Shown here in pieces: positions 1-6,507 of a stretch of DNA of 11,526 nt; position 1 is the first letter of the stretch; every line of letters starts with the position of its first letter. A model generated the notes under the pieces. That model ran no database searches. It was given only the letters and a program-made list of their open reading frames with translations, and was not told where the DNA came from. This DNA is from Chloroflexota bacterium (lineage in GTDB: Bacteria; Chloroflexota; Dormibacteria; Dormibacterales; Dormibacteraceae): assembly GCA_005880175.1 (NCBI GenBank), contig VBJR01000012.1, positions 4,382 through 15,907 of the forward strand, written 5' to 3'. Position numbers and translations under genes: made by a program.

Positions 1-574
1 CGGAGATCTCGTTGATGGGGAGGACCAGGTCCGCGACGCCCGTCCTGATCGCCGCGTCCGGCATGCCGGTGAATCGTGCCGTCGTCCGGTCCTCGACGAT
101 GACCATGCCGCCCGCCGACTTGATCGCGCGAACGCCCACGGCGCCGTCGCTGCCCGAGCCGCTGAGCACAACCGCGATGGTGTGCCTGCCACACGTCCGC
201 GCGAGCGACTCGAACAGCCGGTCGGCCGATGGCCGCACGAAGTGTAGCGGTCCCTCACGCGACAGCCGCAGCCGGGGACCGCGCCGGACGGAGATGTGCG
301 CCCCGGTCGGGCAGACGAGCACCAGTCCCGGCAGGACGGCCTCGCCGTCCACAGCCGCGCGCACCGGGATCGCGCACTGGCGCGCGAGCACGCGCGCCAG
401 CTGGCTGGAGGGCGACGGCCCCAGGTGCTGGGCGACCAGCATCGCCGCCGGGAACGCCGTGGGGAGCGCGCCCGTCACCACCAGGAGCGCTTCGATGCCG
501 CCGGCGGACGACGCCACGCCGATCACCACGAACTCGAGGGATCGCTCCACCTCGAGCTCCGCCGGCTGGGTCAT
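1..574 (-). CDS. CheB-type protein-glutamate methylesterase domain protein (3' end outside window)
   Basis: The reverse strand reads 191 codons from ATG at 574 and leaves the window still open. The product matches the CheB C-terminal methylesterase domain, which removes methyl groups from chemoreceptor glutamates. The Ser-His-Asp triad can be placed: Ser23 in SAGG (the ASTGG nucleophile motif), His50 in AQH, and Asp143 in GSDGAVG. The domain begins about residue 14, so there is no N-terminal receiver domain as in classical CheB. Stand-alone CheB domains occur outside flagellar chemotaxis, sometimes with CheR in sensory systems, and no chemotaxis gene is visible here. The start is supported by the domain beginning immediately and by a TAGGCT hexamer six bases upstream. 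No Shine-Dalgarno sequence is visible, which suggests a leaderless mRNA. The fold is confident; the substrate is unknown. Confidence 0.88.
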   Translation of the reverse strand, partial: MTQPAELEVERSLEFVVIGVASSAGGIEALLVVTGALPTAFPAAMLVAQHLGPSPSSQLARVLARQCAIPVRAAVDGEAVLPGLVLVCPTGAHISVRRGPRLRLSREGPLHFVRPSADRLFESLARTCGRHTIAVVLSGSGSDGAVGVRAIKSAGGMVIVEDRTTARFTGMPDAAIRTGVADLVLPINEIS

Positions 575-580
575 CAGCCC

Positions 581-586
581 AGCCTA
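581..586 (-). promoter_or_regulatory. Putative -10 element for the CheB-like gene
   Basis: On the reverse strand TAGGCT lies exactly six bases before the ATG at 574. That places transcription initiation at or next to the start codon, as expected for a leaderless mRNA. No good -35 hexamer is seen at 17 bases. The palindrome at 591-602 occupies the spacer instead, compatible with regulator-dependent control. The PucR-type gene in this window has the same six-base arrangement (TATGCT). Confidence 0.45.
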
Positions 587-590
587 CGCC

Positions 591-602
591 TGATCCGGAT
601 CA
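591..602. repeat. Perfect 12-bp palindrome, possible operator
   Basis: TGATCCGGATCA equals its own reverse complement. It lies between the divergent CheB-like gene (start 574) and the small gene at 651, five bases upstream of the proposed -10 of the former. A protein bound here would sit over the spacer of that promoter. The position is suggestive but no regulator is assigned. Confidence 0.4.
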
Positions 603-650
603 CAACCGCCACCACTCCACATGGCAGTATGGGAGTAAGGAGCCGAACTA

Positions 651-1079
651 TTGGCGCGGGAACCCCGACCCCTCATCCCCAGTTGGTTGCAGGCGTGCGA
701 CGCGTACCTGAGCGCCACGCTGGCCCGTGCGAGGTATCTGCGAGCGAAGGGCCGGCTGGCCGATCCGGAGAGCGCGACGGACATCGCGGCGCTGGAGGCG
801 GAGCGGCGGTGCATTCGGAGGCACCTGGACCGGCTGCGCTCGCGGCAGCCGCCGGCCGCGGCGCTGGCGCGGCTGCCCGACGACCCGGCCGGCCAGCTGG
901 CGCTGGCCACGCGGCGCCAGCTGCGCCGATACCACGACGCGGTCGCGAGGACGCCCGGCAGCTGCGCGCCCGCAGCGCCGCGCTGTGCCTCCGGTCGCGT
1001 GCCGCACGGCGGCTGCGCCTCGTGGAGGGCGGTGTGTCCGCGTCGCGTCCCCTGGCCGGTTAGCCTGTGCCCACGATGA
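651..1079 (+). CDS. Small helical protein of unknown function, probably frameshifted near 946
   Basis: The start is TTG at 651, chosen because TAAGGAG at 635-641 is the clearest Shine-Dalgarno sequence nearby. The first ~98 residues are rich in Ala, Leu, Arg and Glu and look like helical hairpins (for example DIAALEAERR and ALATRRQLRRYHDAVA). From about base 946 this frame becomes Pro/Cys-rich and runs over the start of the next gene to a TGA at 1077-1079. The frame two bases further on instead continues plausibly (EDARQLRARSAAL and onward) to TAG at 1061-1063, before the next start. One missing G near 948-950 would join them into a protein of about 137 residues. This is either a real frameshift or a sequencing error. 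I recognise no family. Confidence 0.55.
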   Translation: MAREPRPLIPSWLQACDAYLSATLARARYLRAKGRLADPESATDIAALEAERRCIRRHLDRLRSRQPPAAALARLPDDPAGQLALATRRQLRRYHDAVARTPGSCAPAAPRCASGRVPHGGCASWRAVCPRRVPWPVSLCPR

Positions 1080-1525
1080 GCACCCTGACGATCGACGAAC
1101 TCCGGCAGCGCGTGGGACAGGAGCTCGGCACCAGCGAGCCCTTCGAGATCACACAGGACCGCGTGAACCTCTTCGCCGACGCGACCGAGGACCATCAGTG
1201 GATCCACGTGGACCCCGAGCGCGCCCGCGGCGGACCGTTCGGTGGGCCGATCGCCCACGGCTACCTGACGCTGTCCCTGCTCCCCCACCTCCTGGGCGGG
1301 ACGTTCCGGGTGGACGGCGTGCGGATGGGCGTGAACTACGGCCTGAACCGACTCCGCTTCCCGGCGCCGGTCCCGGTCCCGGGCACCGTCCGGGCCGCGT
1401 TCACGCTGAACGACGTCAAGCAGATCGAGGGCGGCGTCCAGGTGCTGGTCGGGTTCGAGGTGCGCGTGGACGGCGCCTCCAAGCCCTCGGCGGCCGGCGA
1501 GGCGGTCTTCAACTACTACTCGTAG
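1076..1525 (+). CDS. MaoC-like (R)-specific enoyl-CoA hydratase, Rv0130/HtdZ-like
   Basis: A 149-residue single hot-dog protein. Residues 25-70 carry the hydratase-2 motif: FADATEDHQWIHVDP followed by GGPIAHGYLTLS. Asp39 and His44 fit the catalytic Asp/His pair of R-hydratases such as PhaJ. The overall pattern, including NYGLNRLRFPAPVPV, closely resembles mycobacterial Rv0130, so hydration of trans-2-enoyl-CoA to (R)-3-hydroxyacyl-CoA in the cytoplasm is expected. Its physiological pathway is not shown by the neighbours. ATG 1076 is preferred over the in-frame GTG at 1067, because TAGCCT at 1061-1066 could be a -10 element nine bases before the ATG. That hexamer also contains the repaired stop codon of the upstream gene. 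Confidence 0.92.
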   Translation: MSTLTIDELRQRVGQELGTSEPFEITQDRVNLFADATEDHQWIHVDPERARGGPFGGPIAHGYLTLSLLPHLLGGTFRVDGVRMGVNYGLNRLRFPAPVPVPGTVRAAFTLNDVKQIEGGVQVLVGFEVRVDGASKPSAAGEAVFNYYS

Positions 1526-1538
1526 AGCGCGTGTCCGG

Positions 1539-1568
1539 GCTGGGTATGAGAGACCTCTCATCTCCAGC
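1539..1568 (+). terminator. Strong dyad after the MaoC-like gene, probable terminator
   Basis: ATGAGAG and CTCTCAT (1546-1552 and 1555-1561) form a perfect inverted repeat around AC. Outer arms GCTGG (1539-1543) and CCAGC (1564-1568) add five pairs, with a G-T pair and one mismatch between the two blocks. It begins 14 bases after the MaoC stop and ends 39 bases before the next start. There is no downstream T-run, so a rho-independent role is uncertain, and an operator for the 1607-6494 gene block is the alternative. Confidence 0.45.
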
Positions 1569-1606
1569 TCATCGGACCGGCCGGACCGGTTCGGCAGCAT
1601 CGGGGC

Positions 1607-2362
1607 GTGCAAGCAGCGACGGCAGTGCCGTCCCGGCCGCCGGCCCTCCTCCCGGGCCGGCCGGCCCCGGCGGGCGCCGGGCGGCACCGGTTCCGGACGG
1701 GGGAGCGGATCTGCTCCGGGCTCGTGGCGTGCGAGCGGCTCGGCGGCGACGACCGCATCGAGCGCTGGCTCGCGTGGAGTGACGACCTGTGGACCAGGGT
1801 CGTGGTGGAGCTCCCCCGCGACGAGCACGCCGACGACCTGCGGACGGTGCGGCGGCTGGCCCGCCAGGCCCGCTCGCTGCGCCGGCTCAGCCATCCGGCC
1901 ATCCCCCGCCTGCTCGAGGACGCGCACGACGAGCCGCTGCCGCACCTCGTCCTGGAGCACGTCGAGGGCCCGACGCTCGACCGCGTCCTGGCCGGCGGAC
2001 CGCTGCCGCCGGCCGAGGTGGCCCGCATCGGCGTGCTGCTGGCCGCCTGCCTGCGCCACGTGCACAGCCGCGGCCTGGCCCGCGTTCGCCTCGACCCCGG
2101 CGCCGTCGCGCTGTGCTGCGGCCACCCGATGCTGCTCCACGCCGGCGCCGTCCGCGACATCCGCCGGTCGGACCCGCACCTGGACCTGGTCGCGCTCGGC
2201 GACCTCCTCCAGCGGCTGGTCGCCGGAGCCGGCCGGCTGCCGCCCCGACTCGACGCGGCGCTCCTGGCGCTCCGCGGCTGCCGGCACGACAGCAACCTGG
2301 ACCCGGTCCGGCTGCTGGCGACCACGCTCCCGACCGAGCCCTCTCTGTCGAAGGCCGTGTGA
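1607..2362 (+). CDS. Protein-kinase-fold pseudokinase
   Basis: 251 residues from GTG at 1607. Residues ~33-215 follow the bacterial Ser/Thr protein kinase pattern: RVVVELPRDE (beta-3 strand), LARQARSLRRLSHPAIPRLL (alpha-C and following), LVLEHVEGPTL (hinge), HVHSRGLARVRLDPGAVAL (catalytic loop region) and MLLHAGAV (magnesium loop). Every catalytic position is altered. The ATP-binding Lys is Glu68, the HRD Asp is Arg161, the catalytic-loop Asn is Ala166 and the DFG Asp is His. No glycine-rich loop is clear. It should therefore be a non-catalytic scaffold or ligand sensor. No membrane segment is seen. Its stop overlaps the next start by four bases, so it probably heads the block running to 6494. 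The fold call is moderately strong; its partner is unknown. Confidence 0.72.
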   Translation: MQAATAVPSRPPALLPGRPAPAGAGRHRFRTGERICSGLVACERLGGDDRIERWLAWSDDLWTRVVVELPRDEHADDLRTVRRLARQARSLRRLSHPAIPRLLEDAHDEPLPHLVLEHVEGPTLDRVLAGGPLPPAEVARIGVLLAACLRHVHSRGLARVRLDPGAVALCCGHPMLLHAGAVRDIRRSDPHLDLVALGDLLQRLVAGAGRLPPRLDAALLALRGCRHDSNLDPVRLLATTLPTEPSLSKAV

Positions 2363-2844
2363 CCAGCCACGCAGTAACCGCGCTGGGTATGCGTCTGCGG
2401 GGGATGCGCCTGCTGGTTCACCGTGGACAGGTGCTGCTGATCCTCGTCGTCGGTCTCCTCGCCGGGGTGGCCGTGGCGGGTGTCTGCGTGCAGCTCGACG
2501 GCATCTCGGTGATGGGTAAGCTGCACCTCGACCAGCTCTTCGGGGCGCCGAGGACCGAGATCCCGACGCAGATCATCATCGGCCGCGACAGCGGCGAAAC
2601 CACCACCACGACGGTCCCGAGCAACGACAGCGCGATCGCGAGGCCGGCCGGGTCGCCCGTCGCGCCCGGCATCAGCCCGGCCGCGTCCCAGCCCACCTCG
2701 ACCACCGCGGTCGTCCCCGGCGACGTGTACGCGTACCCGCCCGACAGCTCCCGCGGTGGCAAGGGGCCCGGCGGCGGCAGCGGGTCCGGCGGCGACGGGT
2801 CCGGGTCCGGCGGGGGCGGCCACGGCAGCCGCGGCGGCGGATGA
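2359..2844 (+). CDS. Small one-pass membrane protein with Thr/Pro and Gly-rich outer tail
   Basis: 161 residues if started at GTG 2359, which overlaps the upstream stop by four bases; ATG 2389 and ATG 2404 are alternatives. The N-terminus is basic (MRLRGMRLLVHRG) and is followed by one hydrophobic segment at ~25-44 (LLILVVGLLAGVAVAGV). By the positive-inside rule the rest lies outside. It contains a TTTTT run and Pro/Ser/Thr-rich linker, then a low-complexity Gly/Ser tail (residues ~132-161, about 20 glycines). No enzymatic motif is present. Its place between a pseudokinase and a two-component pair suggests a membrane anchor or envelope-sensing accessory. That is inference. No family recognised. 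Confidence 0.65.
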   Translation: MTSHAVTALGMRLRGMRLLVHRGQVLLILVVGLLAGVAVAGVCVQLDGISVMGKLHLDQLFGAPRTEIPTQIIIGRDSGETTTTTVPSNDSAIARPAGSPVAPGISPAASQPTSTTAVVPGDVYAYPPDSSRGGKGPGGGSGSGGDGSGSGGGGHGSRGGG

Positions 2845-2848
2845 GGCG

Positions 2849-3520
2849 GTGCTGATCCTGATCGCCGAGGACGAGCCCCGCATCGCCTCGTTCCTGCGCA
2901 AGGGACTGGTGGCCGAGGGCTACGCGTGCGTCGTGGCCGGGGACGCAGAGACCGCGATCACGCTGAGCCAGGCCGAGCCGGTGGACCTGGTGCTGCTCGA
3001 CCTGATCCTGCCCGACCGCAGCGGCCTGGACGTGCTCCGCGTCCTGCGCGCCCGCGACCCCCGCCTGCCCGTCCTGATCCTGACGGCGAAGGACGACGTC
3101 GGCTCGAAGGTGAGCGGGCTGGACCAGGGCGCCGACGACTACCTGACCAAGCCGTTCGTGTTCGACGAGCTGCTGGCGCGGATCCGGGCGCTCGTGCGCC
3201 GGGACCAGGCCAGCGCGGTCGAGCTGCGGGCCGGCGGCCTCGTGCTCGACCTGAAGCAGCGCTCGGCCCGCGCGGGCGAGGACCAGGCAGCGCTCACGCC
3301 CCGGGAGTCGGCGCTCCTGGAGCTCTTCGTCCGCCACCCCAACCAGGTGCTGTCGCGGACGCAGATCACCAGCAACGTCTGGCCCTACGAGTCGGAGTCC
3401 GAGAGCAACGTCGTGGACGTGTACGTGCGCTACCTGCGGCGCAAGGTGCCCTGGCCCTCCGACGTCTGCCTGGAGACCGTCCGCGGCGCCGGGTACCGCC
3501 TGAAGGTGTGCGCGTCGTGA
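2849..3520 (+). CDS. OmpR-family response regulator
   Basis: 223 residues from GTG 2849. The receiver domain (~1-115) has the acidic pair Glu7/Asp8, phospho-acceptor Asp51 in LLDLILPD, Thr79 and Lys101 in TKPF. A winged-helix DNA-binding domain follows (~128-222): LTPRESALLELF, VLSRTQI, SNVVDVYVRYLRRKV and VRGAGYRL, all typical of OmpR/PhoB. It should be phosphorylated by the histidine kinase whose start overlaps its stop by four bases. GTG 2849 is chosen because the receiver beta-1 strand (LILIAEDE) starts at once. The same frame is open further upstream but encodes only Ala/Gly shadow of the preceding gene. The gap to that gene is four bases. Confidence 0.95.
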   Translation: MLILIAEDEPRIASFLRKGLVAEGYACVVAGDAETAITLSQAEPVDLVLLDLILPDRSGLDVLRVLRARDPRLPVLILTAKDDVGSKVSGLDQGADDYLTKPFVFDELLARIRALVRRDQASAVELRAGGLVLDLKQRSARAGEDQAALTPRESALLELFVRHPNQVLSRTQITSNVWPYESESESNVVDVYVRYLRRKVPWPSDVCLETVRGAGYRLKVCAS

Positions 3521-4910
3521 CGCCCACCCTCAGCCTGCGGCTGCGCCTGACGCTGCTCTGGTGCGCGGTCTCGCTGGTGGTCCTCGTCGGCCTGGAGCTG
3601 CTCTCGCTCGCCGTGCTCAACGCCCAGCTGAACGGCGCCGTGGACGGGGACCTGGCCCTGGTGGCGCGCCAGTACCAGGCGGAGGTCGGCGGCGCCGCCG
3701 GCCAGGCCGAGCTGTACCAGCGGGCCCACGACTTCCTGGCCCAGGACGTGGACGCCGGCAAAGGATTCTCGGCCGTGTACGCCGTCACGCTCCAGGACGG
3801 TACCGTGCTGACCAACACGCAGGACGCGCGGCTGCTGGACGCCATGGCGACCGCCAGGCCCGGCCAGGCCGCGCCGGTCACGCTGCACGACCCCGCGGTG
3901 GGCGACGTGCGCGTCGCGGCCATCCCGATCGTCGAGAACGGCAACCAGGTGGGCGTCTTCCGCATCGCGCTGCCGCTGGAGGGCATCCAGGCGACCGTCA
4001 GCGCGCACCTGACGCCGCTGCTGATGGGCAACGCGGTCCTGATCGCGCTGGGCGGCCTGCTCGCGTACGCCGTCACGGGCCACGCCCTGGCGCCCGTCCG
4101 CCGCATCACCGCCACGGCCGCGTCCATCAGCGAGGGCGACCTGAGCCGGCGCATCGGCTACCGCGGCCCGCGCGACGAGGTGGGCCACCTGGCGGAGACG
4201 TTCGACGCGATGCTGGGCCGGCTCCAGGGCGGGTTCGAGCAGCGGCAGGCGTTCTACGCGCTCGCGTCGCACGAGCTGCGCACGCCGCTGACCATCGTCC
4301 GCGGCCACCTGGAGGTGCTGCGCCGGATGGAGCGGCCGGCGACCGAGGAGGTGCGGGAGACGCTGGACATCTCCCTTGAGGAGATCGACCGCATCACGGA
4401 CGAGATCAACGACATGCTGCTCCTGGGCCGGATGCTGCTGGGCCAGAACGGCCCGCTGGCCGTGGTGGACGCGGCGGCCGTGCTCGCGGACGGGCCGAGG
4501 CCGAGCAGCTCAGCCGGGCCCTGCTCAACCTGGTCACCAACGCGGTGCGGCACACGCGGGAGGACGACCAGGTCCGCCTGGTCTGCCGGCGCCGGGGCGA
4601 GTGGACCGAGCTCCAGGTCGCCGACGCGGGCGACGGCATCCGCGCCGCCGACCTGCCCCACGTGTTCGACCCCTGGTACCGCGCCAGCAAGCGGGACGGC
4701 CGCGTCGGCGGCCTCGGCCTGATGATCGTGCGCGAGGTGGCCGGCGCCCACGGCGGCAGCGTGGACGTGGCCAGCCGCGAGGGCCGGGGCACGACGTTCA
4801 CCATCCGGCTCCCGGTCAGCCCGCCGCGACCGCAGGCGGCGGTCACGCCCGCGCCGCGGCCGGCCCTCGGAGGGCTCGCCGCCCAGGGCGGCACCGACAG
4901 CGCCCCCTAA
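3517..4910 (+). pseudogene. Sensor histidine kinase, interrupted between DHp and ATPase domains
   Basis: From GTG 3517 (four-base overlap with the regulator) the frame encodes TM1 (~11-34), an extracytoplasmic sensor region (~35-164), TM2 (~165-188), HAMP (~188-240) and the DHp helix with phospho-accepting His252 in SHELRTPL. Sense is lost at about 4490, after VVDAAAVLAD, and this frame stops at 4722. The ATPase domain continues in another frame to TAA 4908-4910: AEQLSRALLNLVTNAVRHT (N box), DAGDGI (G1), VFDPWYR (F box) and GLGLMIV (G2). His252 to the N-box Asn spans ~90 codons, against roughly 105-115 usual. So about 15-30 residues seem missing in addition to the frame change. A 6-base tandem repeat (GGCCGA twice) starts at 4494. 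It is a deletion mutant or an assembly error; as read, no complete kinase is made. Confidence 0.85.
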
Positions 4911-4934
4911 CCGCGGGGACCCCACACTTAGGCG

Positions 4935-6494
4935 ATGCCTTTGGGGGGAGGCGCTTCTCGACCTGCGTTCGACCTCTTCATCAGCTATGCCCGCGTGCCG
5001 GACCTGGAGCGGGTGCGCCAGCTCAAGTGCTGCCTGGAGGCGGCCGGCCTGGCGGTCTGGCTGGACGAGGCGGCGGTGGAGAGCTTCGAGGACATCACGG
5101 ACGGCATCGTGCGCGGCCTGAGCCGCGTCCGAGCTGTCCTGGTCTACTACTCGCGGGCGTACCTGGATCGGAACGCGTGCCAGTGGGAGCTGACGTCGGC
5201 GCTGACCGCCGTGCAGCACCGGGGCGCGCTGTACCGGCTCGTGCCGGAGCCCTCGGACCCGGCCGCGCTCCAGCGGCTCGCCGCCGACATCGCGCGGCAC
5301 GTGCGCGGGTGTCCCGGCCCGCTCCCGGTGGCCCGCCCGCTCGTGCGGCCGCGCTGGTACCCGCTGGCGCGCAGCGAGAGCCGGTTCGTCGGCCGGGTCG
5401 CCGACATCTTCCGGGTCAACCGCCTGCTCCACCGCGGCGACCACCCGGCGACGAGCGGCTACTTCGGCCTGCCGGCGGCCCAGATCACGGGCATGGGCGG
5501 GATCGGCAAGACCGGGCTGGCCATCGAGTACGCGCTCCGGTTCGGGGCGACGTACCCGGGCGGCATCTTCTGGCTGTCGGCGCCGGGCGACGACCCGGAG
5601 GGGCGGAGCCGGAGCGACGAGGAGCTGGGCCTCGTGCTGCTGGGCCAGCTCCGGCGGGTCGCGGCGGCGGCCGGCCTCTCGGACGTCGAGCCGACGGTCG
5701 AGGCGATCGGCGGCCGCCTGGCCCGGGCGATCGAGCGGCGGGGGCAGCGGTGCCTGTGGATCGTGGACGACCTGCCGTCGGACCTGGGCGAGGAGGCGGC
5801 CCGGCGCTGGTTCGCGCCCCACCCGCTGATGTACACGCTGGTCACCACGCGAGGGCGGCGCCGCTACGACAAGCTGGCCGCGTCCGTGCACCTCGACGTG
5901 CTACGCGCGGACGAGGCATACCGGCTGCTGACGGCGTACCGGCTGCCCGCCACCCCGAGCGAGCGGGCGGAGGCGGCGGGCGTGGCGGCCGACCTGGGCT
6001 TCCACACGCTGGCCCTGCACGTGGCGGGGGCCGCGCTCAGGCTCCAGCGGGGGCTGCTCTCGTTCGCTGGCTTTCGAGCCGAGCTGGCCGACCCCGGCCA
6101 GGACGCGCTGGAGCTGGCGGCCCAACTGTCGGACGACCTGCCCCAGAACGGTCGGGGAAGCATCACGGCGACGTTCCTGCGCAGCGTCCGGCGCCTGGCC
6201 CGGCAGCCGGGCGAGGACCTGATCGTGCTGGCGTCGTGCCTGGCGGCGGGGTCCGTGTCGCCGGCGCTGGTGGCCCGGGCGCTGCGGATGGCGGACGGCC
6301 TGGACGAGCGGGCGGCCCGGCACCGCGCGGCGCTGGCGTTCCGCCAGGCGGAGGCGCTGTCGCTGGTCGAGGCAGACGCCGAGTCGGACGCGTGGACGGT
6401 GCACCCGCTGATCTCCCGCACGACGCGCCTGCACGACCCGAACCCGGCCCGCCGCTCCCAGATCCTGGCCGCCCTGCTGGCCCTGGCGGCGTGA
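4935..6494 (+). CDS. TIR-NB-ARC (NLR-like STAND) protein
   Basis: 519 residues. The N-terminal TIR domain (~10-125) begins FDLFISYAR, has VWLDE at 41-45, and ACQWELTSA with Glu85 at the position of the NAD-cleaving glutamate. Cleavage of NAD is therefore possible. An NB-ARC ATPase follows: P-loop GMGGIGKT with Lys192, Walker B LWIVDD with Asp278/279, TTR at 304-306, a GLPL-like LGFHTLALHVAGAAL stretch and a helical region ending in VHPLI (489-493), resembling an MHD motif. It then stops. The TPR, WD40 or other repeats that normally sense the trigger are absent. Bacterial TIR-STAND proteins include antiphage defence effectors; function here is inferred. It starts 24 bases after the histidine kinase, with no good Shine-Dalgarno. 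The GGGGGGAGG at 4943-4951 is downstream of the start, and no in-frame start codon follows it at usable distance. Confidence 0.88.
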   Translation: MPLGGGASRPAFDLFISYARVPDLERVRQLKCCLEAAGLAVWLDEAAVESFEDITDGIVRGLSRVRAVLVYYSRAYLDRNACQWELTSALTAVQHRGALYRLVPEPSDPAALQRLAADIARHVRGCPGPLPVARPLVRPRWYPLARSESRFVGRVADIFRVNRLLHRGDHPATSGYFGLPAAQITGMGGIGKTGLAIEYALRFGATYPGGIFWLSAPGDDPEGRSRSDEELGLVLLGQLRRVAAAAGLSDVEPTVEAIGGRLARAIERRGQRCLWIVDDLPSDLGEEAARRWFAPHPLMYTLVTTRGRRRYDKLAASVHLDVLRADEAYRLLTAYRLPATPSERAEAAGVAADLGFHTLALHVAGAALRLQRGLLSFAGFRAELADPGQDALELAAQLSDDLPQNGRGSITATFLRSVRRLARQPGEDLIVLASCLAAGSVSPALVARALRMADGLDERAARHRAALAFRQAEALSLVEADAESDAWTVHPLISRTTRLHDPNPARRSQILAALLALAA

Positions 6495-6507
6495 GGGGCG
6501 CTACCCC
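6495..6507. terminator. Small dyad between convergent genes
   Basis: GGGG (6495-6498), loop CGCTA, CCCC (6504-6507) lies directly after the TGA of the TIR-NB-ARC gene and contains the TAG (6501-6503 on the reverse strand) of the convergent methionine gene. Only six bases separate the two genes, so this four-pair stem is the only candidate shared terminator visible. It is weak and lacks a T-run. Confidence 0.25.

Noticed and set aside
584..2287. Long reverse-strand frame (567 codons) opposite the MaoC and pseudokinase genes
   Set aside because: It overlaps genes with clear family matches and itself shows no family pattern, only reverse-complement codon-bias composition.
2382..2391. Ten-base repeat GCTGGGTATG shared with 1539-1548
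   Set aside because: One copy is part of a terminator-like dyad and the other is within the start of a coding region; a single ten-base match is plausibly chance.
2757..2841. GGC/GGGTCC-rich tandem-like repeat
   Set aside because: It is the Gly/Ser-rich tail of the membrane protein written in GC-rich codons, with no regular unit; not a CRISPR or DNA-level repeat.
2756..2848. Upstream start for the response regulator
   Set aside because: The extra N-terminus is an Ala/Gly/Pro shadow of the membrane protein tail; receiver domains begin directly before the first beta strand, as from GTG 2849.
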